From: Flaccisagitta enflata
Taxonomy: Eukaryota; Chaetognatha; Sagittoidea; Aphragmophora
Assembly (NCBI GenBank): GCA_965153355.1
Contig: OZ231128.1
Coordinates: 2,294,001-2,358,000, forward strand
Direction of reading: 5' to 3'
DNA: 64,000 nt
Positions 49,614-62,357 of the stretch are shown piece after piece. The notes beneath the pieces are model-generated. The model made no database searches. It had not been told where the DNA came from and worked only from the letters and a program-made list of their open reading frames with translations. Made by a program: the position numbers and the translations under genes. Each line of letters opens with the position of its first letter. Within the stretch, counting starts at the first letter, position 1.

Positions 49614-50835
49614 CACAGGGACAGGCGGACTGACATGGTCGTTTGTGGCCCCCCCACAGTAAGATATTTGATTTCTTTGGGGGACCTTTAAAATAGTAGA
49701 CTTGGTTTGATGTGAAAGTGGAAAGCCCGTGGAATTGTAATGTTTTTTGAGAATAAATGTTCTTCATAAATATGTGAATGTTAATGACGCTGTTTGAATG
49801 AAACGGGGTTTTTTTTATATATTTCTTTGATTTCTTTTGAAAATAATAACAATGATATGATAACAATGTGCCAATGTTGTTAGATAAAAATATCTTCTTC
49901 TCTATTGCGTGTCGCGAGTCTGATCTTTATAACGTATCAAAAAAAACGCTGCAATATGCAAATTACCCCAAATTGATCTTTTCATCTTTTCATCTTTTCA
50001 TTAGACCATGAAGAATCGCGCCGTTTTGGTCAAAAATGACGAAGACGCGAACATAAATGTCGTGTCCTCTTCAACCTCTACACCGCCAATTGACGCTTCC
50101 TCTTCCGCCTCTTCTTCCTCCTCGGCCTCAACCTCTCGGGATGAAGAGACGCAACCCAAAAGCGTCATTTCCGGTGTAGATGACGCTGATGTTTCCACGA
50201 GCGTTTCCAAGGTGAAATCGGCTTCGAAAAGAAGACGTCTCGTTTACGAGGATGAAGAGGAGGAGTGTGGAAAGGGAGCGAGCAAGGTGGAGGAGGTGGA
50301 GGAGGATGAGGAGGAAGAACATAAGGGAAACAAGCGGACGAAATCTGGAGGAAGACCGAGTTTGGAGCGACAACGCGTCGCTAAGGAGGCCAGAACTTTT
50401 CTAGATCTGGAGGCCAAGGAAGAATATCACGATTGCTCTCAGAAAGGAGATTGGGGTAGGAGGGGTGAATGTTCGGATACGGAGGGGGAGGCAGAAGAGG
50501 AGGAGTACGAACACGATGACAAGGAAAATCGGCCGCCGACAAGGTCAAGAAACACAATAAAAACAAAGGCCCAAGTTCACCACCGCCAAGATTCACCATA
50601 TCCACGCCGACTGGCCCGTAACAACGACGACGACGACGACGACGACGACGATGTCATGACGCAAGAAAGTGACGAGGAGCTTGACCGACAAGCATCGGTT
50701 TTCCACAATCAATCGATGAAGGCGGGTAGATTTCCGCCAAACAAATCTAACGGCGCACGCAAACTTGGGGAGGCAATGGAAAATATCGAAGGAAAGATTT
50801 CAACCAACAAGAAAAAGCCTCCCTTGGAACTATAA
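48298..50835 (+). CDS. three-exon orphan gene, N-terminal membrane anchor and acidic nuclear-type tail
   Basis: Exons 48298-49087, 49333-49565 and 50005-50835 chain in frame (phases 1 and 0) to 617 codons. An N-terminal hydrophobic segment (VIVIFCGLAFLAIAVQIYVC) is followed by CCYK and a helical part. A globular part includes CxxC-like cysteines (SCGVCSVSD), and exon 2 is ordered (GFVKRVNLYRTDQPVVIVEE). Exon 3 is Ser-rich then Glu/Asp/Lys-rich, with SASKRRRLVY and a DDDDDDDD run. Both introns hold microsatellites at their 5' ends: GGTT in intron 1, GT in intron 2. I do not recognise the family. It lies between virus-like genes on both sides, so it may belong to the element, but host origin is not excluded. 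Confidence 0.65.
49088..49332 (+). other. intron 1 of the orphan gene with GGTT repeats
   Basis: gtgagt donor, ttttatag acceptor. Bases 49098-49285 are a decayed TTGG/GGTT array. Confidence 0.8.
49566..50004 (+). other. intron 2 of the orphan gene, GT repeat at the donor
   Basis: The donor gtgagtgtgtgtg runs straight into a GT microsatellite (to 49609). The acceptor is cttttcattag, after three tttcatc units. Confidence 0.8.
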
Positions 50836-52798
50836 ACTTTCTCATCTTGTTTCATCCATCTCATCTCGTCTCGTCTCATCCCATTTCATCTCATCCCTCA
50901 TCTTATGTTTCATCCATTTCATCTCGTCTTATCCTATGTCATCTCATCCCTCATCCCTCATCTTATTTCGTCTTTGACTCTTAGTTTATTCCCATCGGCT
51001 TGCCATCGACAACTTTTTTTCTTTCTCTATTTTTCTTTTTCTTTTCTCTTTTTCTCTTTTTTTTTTTTTCTTTTTTGAAAATGAACACGGACTCGTCCTC
51101 GGATCTCGATTTACGAATATCGGCTTTTCTTTTTTCCATTTTCCATTTTTCATATTTAGTAGTTCATTAACATATTCTCAAAATTAACATTTCATTTTTT
51201 CATTTCTTATATTTTCCATTTCTTGTATTCAATAGTTCATTAACATACTCTCATAATTAACATTGTCATTTCTTATATTTGTCAAATTGTCGCTTATTCA
51301 TTCATTTATTCATTCATTCATTCATTCATAAGTCTTAAAGTACGTACTTTTCCCATTCATTCATCTATTCATTCATTCATTCATTCATTCATTTGATATT
51401 AGAGATTGGTTCTAAATGATAATCATTCACATTATGCTTAACCATTGAAAATGCACCAATCAAAATGATACTATTTTAAACACGATTAAAGACACAGAAA
51501 TTTTTTAGTATTTGCACTTTTCATAATCTAAAAAGCACACTTTTTACCATTGAAATTGAAATAATGCTACGTTAAACATGATCACAGGCATACATAAAAT
51601 TATTGATTTTTTGTGGTATCTTTTGTGGCTCTTACTCTGATTACCATCTTTTTTTTATTTGGCGGACGCATTTTTTTGAGAAACGTAGGTTATCATTCAC
51701 GAGTTGTAGTACAAACAGACAGCACACGCGAAACTAAAGGCAATGATGTCACGAATTTTTTCTATTTAAAAAATGGATTGCCATCTTTTTTCTATCTGAT
51801 TTTTGATACTTTGGTCATCTCTACTTCAAAAAAAAGAATGAAAAAACCATTTTCCCCATTTCTTACTTTTTTGCCCCATGCCCATTAGAAAAAAAATCAG
51901 CTTTTGATGACATGTCATTCCATCGTCCACAAAATTGTCATTTATCGCTTTTTTCTTTTTCTTATCCCCCTAATTTTTCCCCAATTTTCTTATATGTATA
52001 CATATATAATCATATATATCGATGTTGTCTCGTAATTTAACAATTTCTCACACCATTCATTGTCACAAACATGTCATACAACTGTCGTATTAACTTTCAC
52101 TCAATAAATATATCTATATCGCACTAAAAAAAGTGTTATTTTTTCATTTTACTTGGTAAAGGCTTATAGTTTCATTCTAAGTCAGTTCTACTTTGAAAAA
52201 TCGACTTTGGTTCTATAATGCGCACCCCCGCACAGAGAGGGGAATGAGAAAGAGACAAAAAGAGACAAAGAGAGAAACGAAGAAATGAAAAGAAAGAGAG
52301 GGAGAGAGAGGCGACAGCGATGACGACGACGATGACGACGAGTGTTGCCGATCCCAGCGCGGCTTGCTAGTTGCTAGCGACGACGACGACGATAATGACG
52401 ACGAAGGCGACGAGAGAGAAGCGCTCTTCAACCCCCAGAAAAGTGAAAGGGACCATGACGTGTCAGGGTGACGATAATAAGAACGACGACGACGACGCTT
52501 CTTCCCCAGGCTCGGTAAGGTTATTCTTTCTAACGTTAGTAAGACTGCACATTAAGAAGTGAAAGATTGAAGAGCCAATCAGCGTCCGTGGACACAAACT
52601 TTGTGACGTCGGAGATGTTAATCTAATTTGGGGGTGCTCATTCTCTCTTCTCTGACTCTGGGGAACGGACCCTCGATTTTCTCTCTCTCTATCTCTTTTT
52701 TTAAAAAAAAAAGAGAAAATAAAGTGCGAATATCTCTCTCTCTCTCTCTCTTCGCCTCGATCGAATTATAAAGAAACAATTTTGTTATGCGAAACAAT
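50836..52798. other. long gap without recognised gene
   Basis: Contains an imperfect catctcatccc array after the stop (50840-50985), T-rich tracts, ATTC arrays (about 51296-51395), and AT-rich sequence. A GAC-triplet-rich segment lies at 52310-52500, with short frames only. A CCAAT-like and a TGACGTC element occur at about 52575-52610, but no gene follows them on the plus strand. CT repeats are at 52681-52750. Confidence 0.55.
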
Positions 52799-52804
52799 TT
52801 TATT
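52799..52804 (-). terminator. poly(A) signal of the polymerase gene
   Basis: AATAAA on the minus strand, about 43 bases after the stop codon of the last polymerase coding segment. Confidence 0.65.
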
Positions 52805-54098
52805 GCGTATATTATGTTCGTGTTATACTAATAAAAGAAAAAATGATTAAGAATCGTTACATATGTCCGAAATAATGTCATCAATGACCGAAGCCGCAAT
52901 CCTTAAATAAAAAAGATAAGAATTGCCAAAACACATAGTATATCGCGACAGTTTTCCAGGAAAAGTCCATTTTTTTTGCACTAAGGTGTCCGTGATTTTT
53001 TTTTGATAGTGATTTAAAACAACTTTAGAATTGGTTATGGTAAAATTTTCGGTATACTTTTTTAGGCTTTTTTCAGCGCTAGGGTTTAACATCAAATGTT
53101 CGAAATCCTTAAGACTGAGTTTGTCCGCGACCTTTTTTGAAGTACCCTTGGTTTTAACCTTTTTTGTATCATTGCTAAATTGTAATAGGTAAAGCTTGGC
53201 TTTAACAAATAGGCTATTTTTGATAAATACATCTCCCGTCTCACTAGAAAAATCATGGCTAAGAGCTCCAAGTTCTCCTTTTTTGCTATCTCTCAGATGC
53301 AAAAGTCTGTCCGTTTCTGCCTGACTTACACCTTCGTGAAAGTAAGCGTGGTCCGAAGGCAGTTTACTCATGTCTAAACAAATTTCATTAATCTGCCTCA
53401 AAGCTTTAAAATATTCGGTGTGAACGTTTTTCGTGTCCTTTTCTTCGATTTTCTTTTCTTCTCCGGTTTTTCCCGAATCTTGTCCTCCGATCTCGCTCGA
53501 TCGAAATCGAAATTTTCCGCGTGTATTTGAGCCGTTCGTATGTCCTCTTGGGTTGGAATTTGGCCTTTAGCATCTAACACGTACGGAATGACGTGCCTAT
53601 TTTCTTGTCCTCGTCCTCTTATGTAAATTTCTCCATGCACACAGTCGGTATCTAATAGTAAAAATAAGGGTAAGGATAAGAATGGTCGATATTGTAACAA
53701 CTTAAAAATTTTTAGTCCTCATTTGTCCTTATCTGTCCTTATCTGTCCTCATCTGTCCTAACCTGTGTAATTGTGACGGAATATGAGATCGTGACGTTCC
53801 AAAGTCGGTATGAGAAGTGAATGAATGAATTCGAAGAGGTACAATTTTGATTGCTGAAGAATCGACCAGCTGTTGAGAATGAAAAGTAAAAGTTTTTTTT
53901 TTTTTTGGCCACCCAATGAGAACGAAAGAATTTCCTTAACTAATTCTAACTTTTACTCTCGATCTTTCATTCTTACCCTATGTATATACACGTATCGACG
54001 AGTTCCGTTTTTTTGTGATGTATGCTTATCGCTGCATTGTTTGAAATTTCTATCGTCCTTTGAAAGTCGAATCTATCAAAACTTCGTTTTATAGCGCG

Positions 54099-54101
54099 TT
54101 A
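54099..54101 (-). other. in-frame TAA in the polymerase
   Basis: Twenty codons after the start of the LFGKT segment, the frame that is otherwise open through to the next donor (53977) carries TAA. Downstream residues in the same frame (KKTELVDTCIYIG) still fit the family, so the stop interrupts a conserved region. Confidence 0.8.
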
Positions 54102-54162
54102 ATTGTCCACGATCCGACAGTTAACCCGCTTGGATTTGGCCTCGATCGTCTTTCCAAACAAA

Positions 54163-54651
54163 CTGGGCAGGGGCAGGATTGGGCAGGGGTAATGAGAATG
54201 AGCCAAGGGCGAAGAACGACGTTCGTTAGATTTCTCTCTCTCTCTCTCTTTCTTTTCTTTTTATTCCCCTCTTTCTTTTTTTTCCCCTTCCTCTTCTTTT
54301 CGGAATCCTCCTTCTCGGAATCTCTCTTTCTTTTCTCTTTCTCTCTCTTTCACTTTCGCGCGGAAAGGCTTTGGGCGGGCAATGTGGCCTTTGGGCGGGC
54401 AATGTGGCCTTTGGGCGGGCAATGCGGTCTTTGGGCGGGCAATGCGGCCTTTGGGCGGGCAATGCGGTCTTTGGGCGGGCAATGTGGCCTTTGGGCGGGC
54501 AATGTGGCCTTTGGGCGGGCAATGTGGCCTTTGGGCGGGCAATGTGGCCTTTGGGCGGGCAATGTGGCCTTTGGGCGGGTGCGGATGGTTCTTCGCTTTG
54601 TTAGTCTGTCAGTCAGTCAGTCCGTCCGTCCGTCCGTCCGTCTTTACGCAC
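54163..54651 (-). other. polymerase intron 1 with a 20-bp minisatellite
   Basis: gtgcgt donor, ctgcccag acceptor, 489 bases. Bases 54371-54580 (plus-strand reading) are 10.5 exact-length 20-base units ttgggcgggcaatgtggcct, varying only at two positions (t/c). A gacggacggac tract lies next to the donor. Confidence 0.85.
54371..54580. repeat. 20-bp GC-rich minisatellite
   Basis: Ten and a half units without length change. Variant bases (aatgTggCct, aatgCggTct, aatgCggCct) alternate in the first half, while later units are uniform, a pattern of recent unequal exchange. Confidence 0.95.
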
Positions 54652-57600
54652 CTGTTATTGAGCAGCTTTTGATGCAAATTACTGCTCCTGTCCTTCGCCA
54701 GTTTTCGTCTTTCGTTGTTATTGGTAACATACTGTCTCAAAATGGGATACACCTCGAACTCCACAGCAAATCTAATGTGTAAAAGTATGACTCCTTGTGT
54801 TAAAAGCCAACGTAGCGTGCGCCAACACAAATTGTAATTTAGTAAATACGGCGAAACGACCGGTGTGACTCTGCATGACGATCTCTCGCTAGAATTCTTT
54901 GGTCTGAAGGCCGCGTCACTGACACGGTCTGGGTAGTAAATGTCTTGCTCTAAACTAGCGGGGGGGATGTAAGCTGGTAAAGAACTCTTCTCTTCTACCT
55001 CGTACACTAATTTTTCCATTTTTCTTCGTTTCCTAGTCGCAATCGCATTTTTCTCTGACCCATCGTTATTCTTTCGTTTCCTAACTCCTGCTCTATCACT
55101 TTCTAAATCTGCCTTTAGTCGCCGTTGCCACGGTGATAACAAATTCGGTTTCGCACTTTGCCGTATAAAAAAAACCGGGAAATTTTCAAATCGTTCCCGC
55201 GTCGATTTTGGAATGAATAGATCGACAATCAGACCGAGCCCTCTACGTGTTTTACGGCCTTTAATAGGATTATACTTCTCAAAACATCCTTCTTTATTCC
55301 AAAAACGCCAACTGCCCGACTGAATTGACCGAAACAGTTCTTCTCTTTGTCCATCGTTGTAAACTAGAAAAGAGGACACTGGTTGAGCGTTAGTCATCGC
55401 GCTGCTGTAATTGCTGTTTAGATCAAACGCTAAGGCCGTTCTTGTCCTACTAGGCGATCCGTCAGAATCCGCAAACCTACTTACCCTATTCTGTCCTACA
55501 AAACACACGCCGGCTAAGGGATTTTTAAAAAAATCGTATGTCTGAACTGTCGTTAAGGCGCGTGGAAAGTTCTCGTCATCCTTAACGCTGTTCATAAAGC
55601 AGTGATGCGAGAAACTAGCCAGGGATACGAAATTTAACAAATTTTTCCCATATTGGTTGAAATTATCTATGGCAAAAGTCATTAGAATGTCGAGTAATGA
55701 AAGGGTGTCAAACAAATTGTAGTAACGCCAAACAGTATACCGGTTTGCTTCTAAGCCATGTTCCTCTTTGAGATATTTGGACAAATTTGTCCAGAACAGG
55801 ACATAGTCCTGATAATCCTCGTCACCTATCGTGTCCTTATCAAGGTTAATTATCCATTCTGTTTGTTCTAGTAAATTAGTTTTACTCATGTAAGAATAAA
55901 AATCACCACTGTTGTTCAAGTAAGGTAATGCTAATTTTCTTAATAATAATTTTGGCTCAAGATATAGATTCAGTTTTGATCTTTCAAGAAATGAATTTAG
56001 CGCCGGAAATGCTTTTTCAAAAGTGGTTAAACCACCCTCTATTTCTTCTTTTTTCGCACTAATGCATGCCCCCTGACTGGACATAAGGTAGTTAAACGAG
56101 TCTCTAAATGTTATTATGCGGAAATTGCAATTTGTACTACAATATTTCGCGACCGAACCTCTGCTTTCTTCCTCCATTATTTTCTCCTTCTGTTTTCCAT
56201 TTACATCGTCCCCCCATTCCGTCGGATCTTTCTCTTCTTCTTCTTCTTCTTCTTCTTCTTCTTCTTCTTCTTCTTCTTCTTCTTCTTTTGTTTTTCTTTT
56301 CTTCGACGATCGATGACAGTCTTCTTTTGTCTTTTCTTTCTCTCTTTCTCTTCCTCTCTTTCGACTCGGTGATTTAGACTCGACATCCGTTTTCCTTTTC
56401 TTTTCTTTCTGGTCATCGGCAGCAGCCACTTGTTTCCACGTCTTCCATAGAACTTCTTTTTTCTCGGGACAAAAGAACATGTGTCGTTCGCAGTAAGGCC
56501 GAAACGACATGGACATAATAGAATTTGGCGATTCTCCACGGGGAATCATGTAAATTGTTTTCCATAGTGGAAGGCCCCTTTCTCTCATTTCCAAGGCCTG
56601 TTTCAGGATTAATGGGTAATCCATCCTTCCAGCAAACTGGGCTGCAATGTAGTATTGCCCCAGTCGGAGACGACGAGATCTGTTACAAGACGGACATAAA
56701 GACGCCCTCATTGTTGATTTAACCCCTTCTTGCTTGAATCCGGTATGCCCGATTGGATGGCAAAGGCCAATATGCGAGTGATCGTACTGACGGACCAAGG
56801 TATCGTTATAGGGTTTTTTGCAAGAAAAACAATGAGTGGTTTGTAAAAATCTTTCTCTGTCTTCTTTGTCAATTTTTGCTCTAAAATAAAAGTTTTTTAA
56901 CTTCTTTAATCTTTTAAATACAATTTTTGCGTGAGATATACAATCTCTGAGCACACGGTAGCCACTGTACGGTCCATGACGTACAGTGAGTGGGAATGGT
57001 TTCTTTTTCAATCTTATTATGGCCTCGGTATCATATTTCATCTCGGTTAAACAACTAGTAGTTGCGACACTTCCCATAGTGGCAACTAATTCCATAGAAG
57101 TCTTTTTCCCATTTTCCGTTTCAGACTGACTGACCGGTTTAAATGTCCCTTCCAAGTCCAGAGTTGTTAAAAATCCTAAAAACTCGCTAGCTCTTGATGC
57201 TTGGTGGGGAATTTTAGGTTCCAACTTTTGATTTTCTTGGCTTGTAATTTTTGGCAAAAATTTCAATTTTTGATTTTTTTCATTGAAAGATTTACAAATC
57301 AAACTATGGTCAATAAAAGTCCTGTAGCTTCGGTGCCAAGTACTACAGCGAGCGCAGCTATAGCGTATTGAATTATTAAAGCCATAAAAACTTTTTCCTA
57401 TGACTTTATGTATATTTAAACATAAAACCGCATGAGCGTTGGAGAGATTTTTTTTAGGTGATATTTCATCGTATCCGTAACTCAAGATATTGATTGTCTT
57501 TGAGTGAAAATAGTCGAATTTGGTCTTTTCATCCATTAACTGGTTATCACATGTTACTATGTCACCCGCGTGTAAACAAATAATCTTCTTTTTGACTAGA

Positions 57601-59204
57601 GCATACAGATTAATGCAAAAATCTTTCAAGCCAAAACTGTCAAAATACTTTTTCAAATAATGAGAATCACAGTGCGCCGGCACTAGGGGCATTCTACTAG
57701 CTTTTAGACGGGCCGAAAGAGTTGTAAACACATCCCCACACAAAAATTCAAGCCTTTCTTGTGTTAAACGGTGATTGTGTAAGTCTAGTTCCTCCTTGAG
57801 ATTAGTTAAAGGACTCGTGTCATGCTGTCTAAATTTCACTTGCAATGAAATTACCCAAATTAAACAGTTCTCATCTGTGTTTATTGGCACAATAACGTGC
57901 TTGTGGGCTATTTCATTTGGCATCAATTGAAACCTATGTATCCGAGGGTTTAACGGTGAATATTTGTACAGCTTGCTAGTAAATTGAACTACATCGATAA
58001 CGCTGTAACCAGACTCGTCATAGGTGAACTGCATCAGATGTTCGCTTAATTCAGTATACACGTCATCAAGAACTCTATCTAACGAGCTAAATTCATTAAT
58101 AACTCTAACCCTCGATTGTAAATATCTAAGTTTATCATAGTAAGCCAAGACGGGTTGACCGTCGTCTTGGTCCACGTCACGAAAAATCTCTTGATTCTTT
58201 CGCATCAATATGCCCGTTGACAAGGTGAATTTTAACTCTGGCTGCCTCTTTAACTCCGCTCGTATCTTTCTCTTTAACTGCGGTCTTAATCTATTGAAAG
58301 CGTCATAAAAATCTGTCTGTTGCTCGCGATGAGTGAAAATCGATTTTAGTAAAAAGTTATGCAATCTCCTCGAGTTAGATTCTTGGTAAAAACCGGTCGC
58401 ATTCTCATCCTCGTTATCGATGTCGTCATCATTATCGTCGTTGTTGTTGTTGTCGGCCTCGTTTCGTTCAATCGTTCGACCGAAATCCTCGTTCCGCTCT
58501 GTCGGTCGTTGTTGTTGTCCTTGAGAGCCCGTCTCTTCATTTCTATCGGACTCGTCTCCTTCGTTTTCTCTTTGGTCCGTCTGTTTTTCAGTTTGTCCAT
58601 TCTCATTCTCTTTATCCGTCACACTCTGGCTAGATTCGTTTGTCTGACCACCTTTTAGGTCTGTTATCTTTCTTCTCTTAGACTTGTACAAACAAACATC
58701 TAAGTGGGTAGTTAAACGATTTTTATTTTCAAATATCTTGAAACAGACAGGGCAAGATTTAAGAGTAAGACCTAACTTAGTTGGTTTTTCCAAAAAATGA
58801 AATCTAGGTCGACTAACTTGGTCTGACTGACTAGGCTGATTAGGCTGATTAGGCTGTTTAACTGGTTCTAGCTGGTTCGGCTGTTTGTCCTCTAATGGCC
58901 GTTTATGTTTCATTTGTTCACTTAAAGTCGACCTAAATACTCTATCTTTTTTTCCACTTCCTATCAAATCCGTTATCAAAGGTTGTTTCGGCTCACTTTT
59001 TGTTGGTTTTCTTGGGCCAGTTATCACAAAATATTCCTCTGTCAGATCCGTTTTATTTTCATTCAATAAGAAAAAATTCGCATCGTCAATTTTTCTTTTT
59101 TTCGCCCTGTCTTCTCGAACTTGTTCTTCAATCTGTTCTTCTTCTTCTTCTTGTTCCAAACTGTTCCGTCTCGCTCTCTTTTTGCCAACTTTGTCCGCGC
59201 ATCC

Positions 59205-59500
59205 TGAAAAAAAAGAAAGAAAAAAAGAAGGGCATAAGTATTAAACTACTAATCCTGTTTTCTCATTTCTTTCACAGAAACAGTCATCATTATCAACAAC
59301 AGCATCAACGATAATAAAAAAAAAAAAAAACATGGAAGAAGCCTGGGAAAGGCGCCCCTTCGCCCGCTGCCTTCGGAAATCCGTAAGTTTACAAAAGAAA
59401 GAGAGAAAGAAAGAAAAAAAGAAAGAGAAAGAAAGAAAGAATGATTTCGAATGACTAAAAACGGACCGTGACACCGAGAGATTCGGCAACCAAGCAACAG
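59205..59500 (-). other. upstream intron and 5' region of the polymerase gene
   Basis: A pyrimidine-rich acceptor ends at 59204. Further upstream is T/A-rich sequence with an A run (59313-59330). A first exon could not be chosen. Confidence 0.4.
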
Positions 59501-59502
59501 AG

Positions 59503-59509
59503 AGAGAGA

Positions 59510-59585
<76 letters not shown>
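59503..59585. repeat. GA microsatellite
   Basis: A GA tract with two gaccgaga interruptions, between the divergent polymerase and 59934 genes. Confidence 0.95.
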
Positions 59586-59587
<2 letters not shown>

Positions 59588-59933
59588 GAGAAAACGTGGA
59601 ATTTGGATACATGGCTCATTTGCATATTGCGGCGTTTAAGTTAACAGTCTTAACGACAAAGAATAACAAGAATAACAATATTCTATATCAAAAAAACCAT
59701 TTTAAAGCAAATCAAAATTTCTGTCTCAATGATATTTGCTCATTTAATTATCTTTTTTTTAGACGAATATCGTTTTACAAAATTACTCTTTCAAATGTAT
59801 CTCTGAATCATAGAAACATCGACATTTCAAAAAATTTCTAAATTTTTTACAAATGGAATCATATCTTTTGGAATGAGACAAAAATTTTTAGGCCTGGTTC
59901 ATCTTAAGATCAAAATGGTATCTTAAATAAAAG

Positions 59934-61309
<1,376 letters not shown>

Positions 61310-61656
61310 CTAACCAACCGACCAACCGACTTAGTGGCCTCGTTATCATTATCATCATCGTCATCATCATCGTTATTATCGTCATCGTCTTTGTCATCCC
61401 TCAACATCCCTCAAGTGACTTTCAAAAAAAAACCCCAAACTGATCATCGACATCGTCATCGTTATTGTCATCGTCATCATCGTCGTCATTGTCTCATTTT
61501 TATGTCTTTTTATGTCTCTTTGTGTCTCTCTGTGTCTCTCCCCATTGACTCTTCCTCCTTCTCCCCCTCATTGTCTCTTCGTCCCTCCACACTGTCAGCT
61601 TTACAAAAAAAAAAAAAAAAAGGCAAAAATTGCAAATTTATAAAAAAAAGTTGTGT

Positions 61657-61666
61657 TTTATTTATT
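61657..61666 (-). terminator. poly(A) signals of the acidic protein gene
   Basis: Two overlapping AATAAA signals on the minus strand immediately after the TAG stop at 61667. Confidence 0.7.
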
Positions 61667-62194
61667 TTACCTACCGATATCGAATCCGTCGACTTCCATG
61701 TTGGTCGCGTCATGTAAGTCGGTGTTGACCGGTGTTTCAGTTTGTTGATATTGTTGGTTGGCCGATGACTGGTCAACCAATGAATGTTGATGATTGACAA
61801 GAGGTAGTTGGTCAACATCCATAGACGACAATTGGTAATCGAAGGATGGCAATTGATCAGTAGATGACGATTGATCGATGGTTGATGTTTGATTGGTAAA
61901 TTGTGTTTGGTCGGCGAAATGTGTTTGATCAACATCCATCGGTTGTTGGTCGCTATCGGCCCATAGCTGCAATGCGTATTCGCTAATGTCCGCGGGCAAC
62001 ACATCGGTAGGCGAATTCGGTTCCATGTGTGGCCAAAAATCATCGTCGCACGGGGCCAAGACGGAACACAAAGACGAGTCGGGCGGGGAGGAACACAAGT
62101 ATACAGTGGGTGAATGTGCTTGAAGAGGCGGAGGTGTATCCTGCGGCTCTGGCGTAGACACGATGACAATATTGCCAGTCTCGTTTTCGTCCAT
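61667..62194 (-). CDS. acidic Gln/Ser/Thr-rich protein with MDVDQ repeats
   Basis: A 175-codon ORF with an A-rich leader before the ATG and a poly(A) signal right after the stop, both favouring a real gene. It is acidic, with Pro/Ser-rich N-terminal third, DDDFWPHMEPNSP in the middle, and a C-terminal half rich in Asp-Gln pairs with MDVDQ twice and MEVD once. The composition resembles acidic transcription activation regions, but that is only a suggestion. No homologue is recognised. Same strand as the cysteine-rich genes upstream. Confidence 0.6.
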   Translation of the reverse strand: MDENETGNIVIVSTPEPQDTPPPLQAHSPTVYLCSSPPDSSLCSVLAPCDDDFWPHMEPNSPTDVLPADISEYALQLWADSDQQPMDVDQTHFADQTQFTNQTSTIDQSSSTDQLPSFDYQLSSMDVDQLPLVNHQHSLVDQSSANQQYQQTETPVNTDLHDATNMEVDGFDIGR

Positions 62195-62357
62195 GTTTCT
62201 TTTTTTTACTTTTCCTTATGTTTTATTTCTTTCTTTCTTTCTTTTATGAGTTTCTTTTGATTTTTTCTAGTTTTTAAGTAGTAGTTTTTTTCTAAATTAG
62301 GCCTGAAATATTGGGTTAATGTAAAAAAATGACGGATCATTAAGAGAGAAACGTAAG

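Larger units (their letters stand above)
52847..59203 (-). pseudogene. protein-primed family B DNA polymerase, split by introns, with an internal stop
   Basis: Coding segments on the minus strand are 59203-54652, 54162-53977, 53869-53763, 53651-about 53430 and about 53460-52847. Segment one (about 1500 residues) has an acidic start and a C2H2-like finger (CPVCFKIF...H...C). It also has a second cysteine/histidine cluster, a treble-clef region (CFSCKKPY...DHSHIG...CPSC), a polyGlu run (about 56233-56285), an exonuclease-III-like YNLFDTLSLLDI and polymerase motif A (FDLNSNY, about 55410). Motif B begins at KLLNN on the donor and resumes after intron 1 with LFGKT. Motif C (DTD) spans intron 3. 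The C-terminal part has the LFVKAKLYLL and KTKG pattern of the family. An in-frame TAA at 54099-54101 and a change of frame between about 53590 and 53430 break it. An upstream 5' exon must exist (phase 1 at 59203). Confidence 0.85.

Noticed and set aside
52847-53401. Candidate viral cysteine protease
   Set aside because: Read first as a separate small gene in the place a protease might sit, but its KAKLYLL and KTKG pattern is the C-terminal end of the polymerase.
54099-54101. Recoded TAA (alternative genetic code or readthrough)
   Set aside because: TAA and TGA act as stops at the ends of neighbouring ORFs; no internal TAA was noted in other genes, so a simple lesion is more likely.
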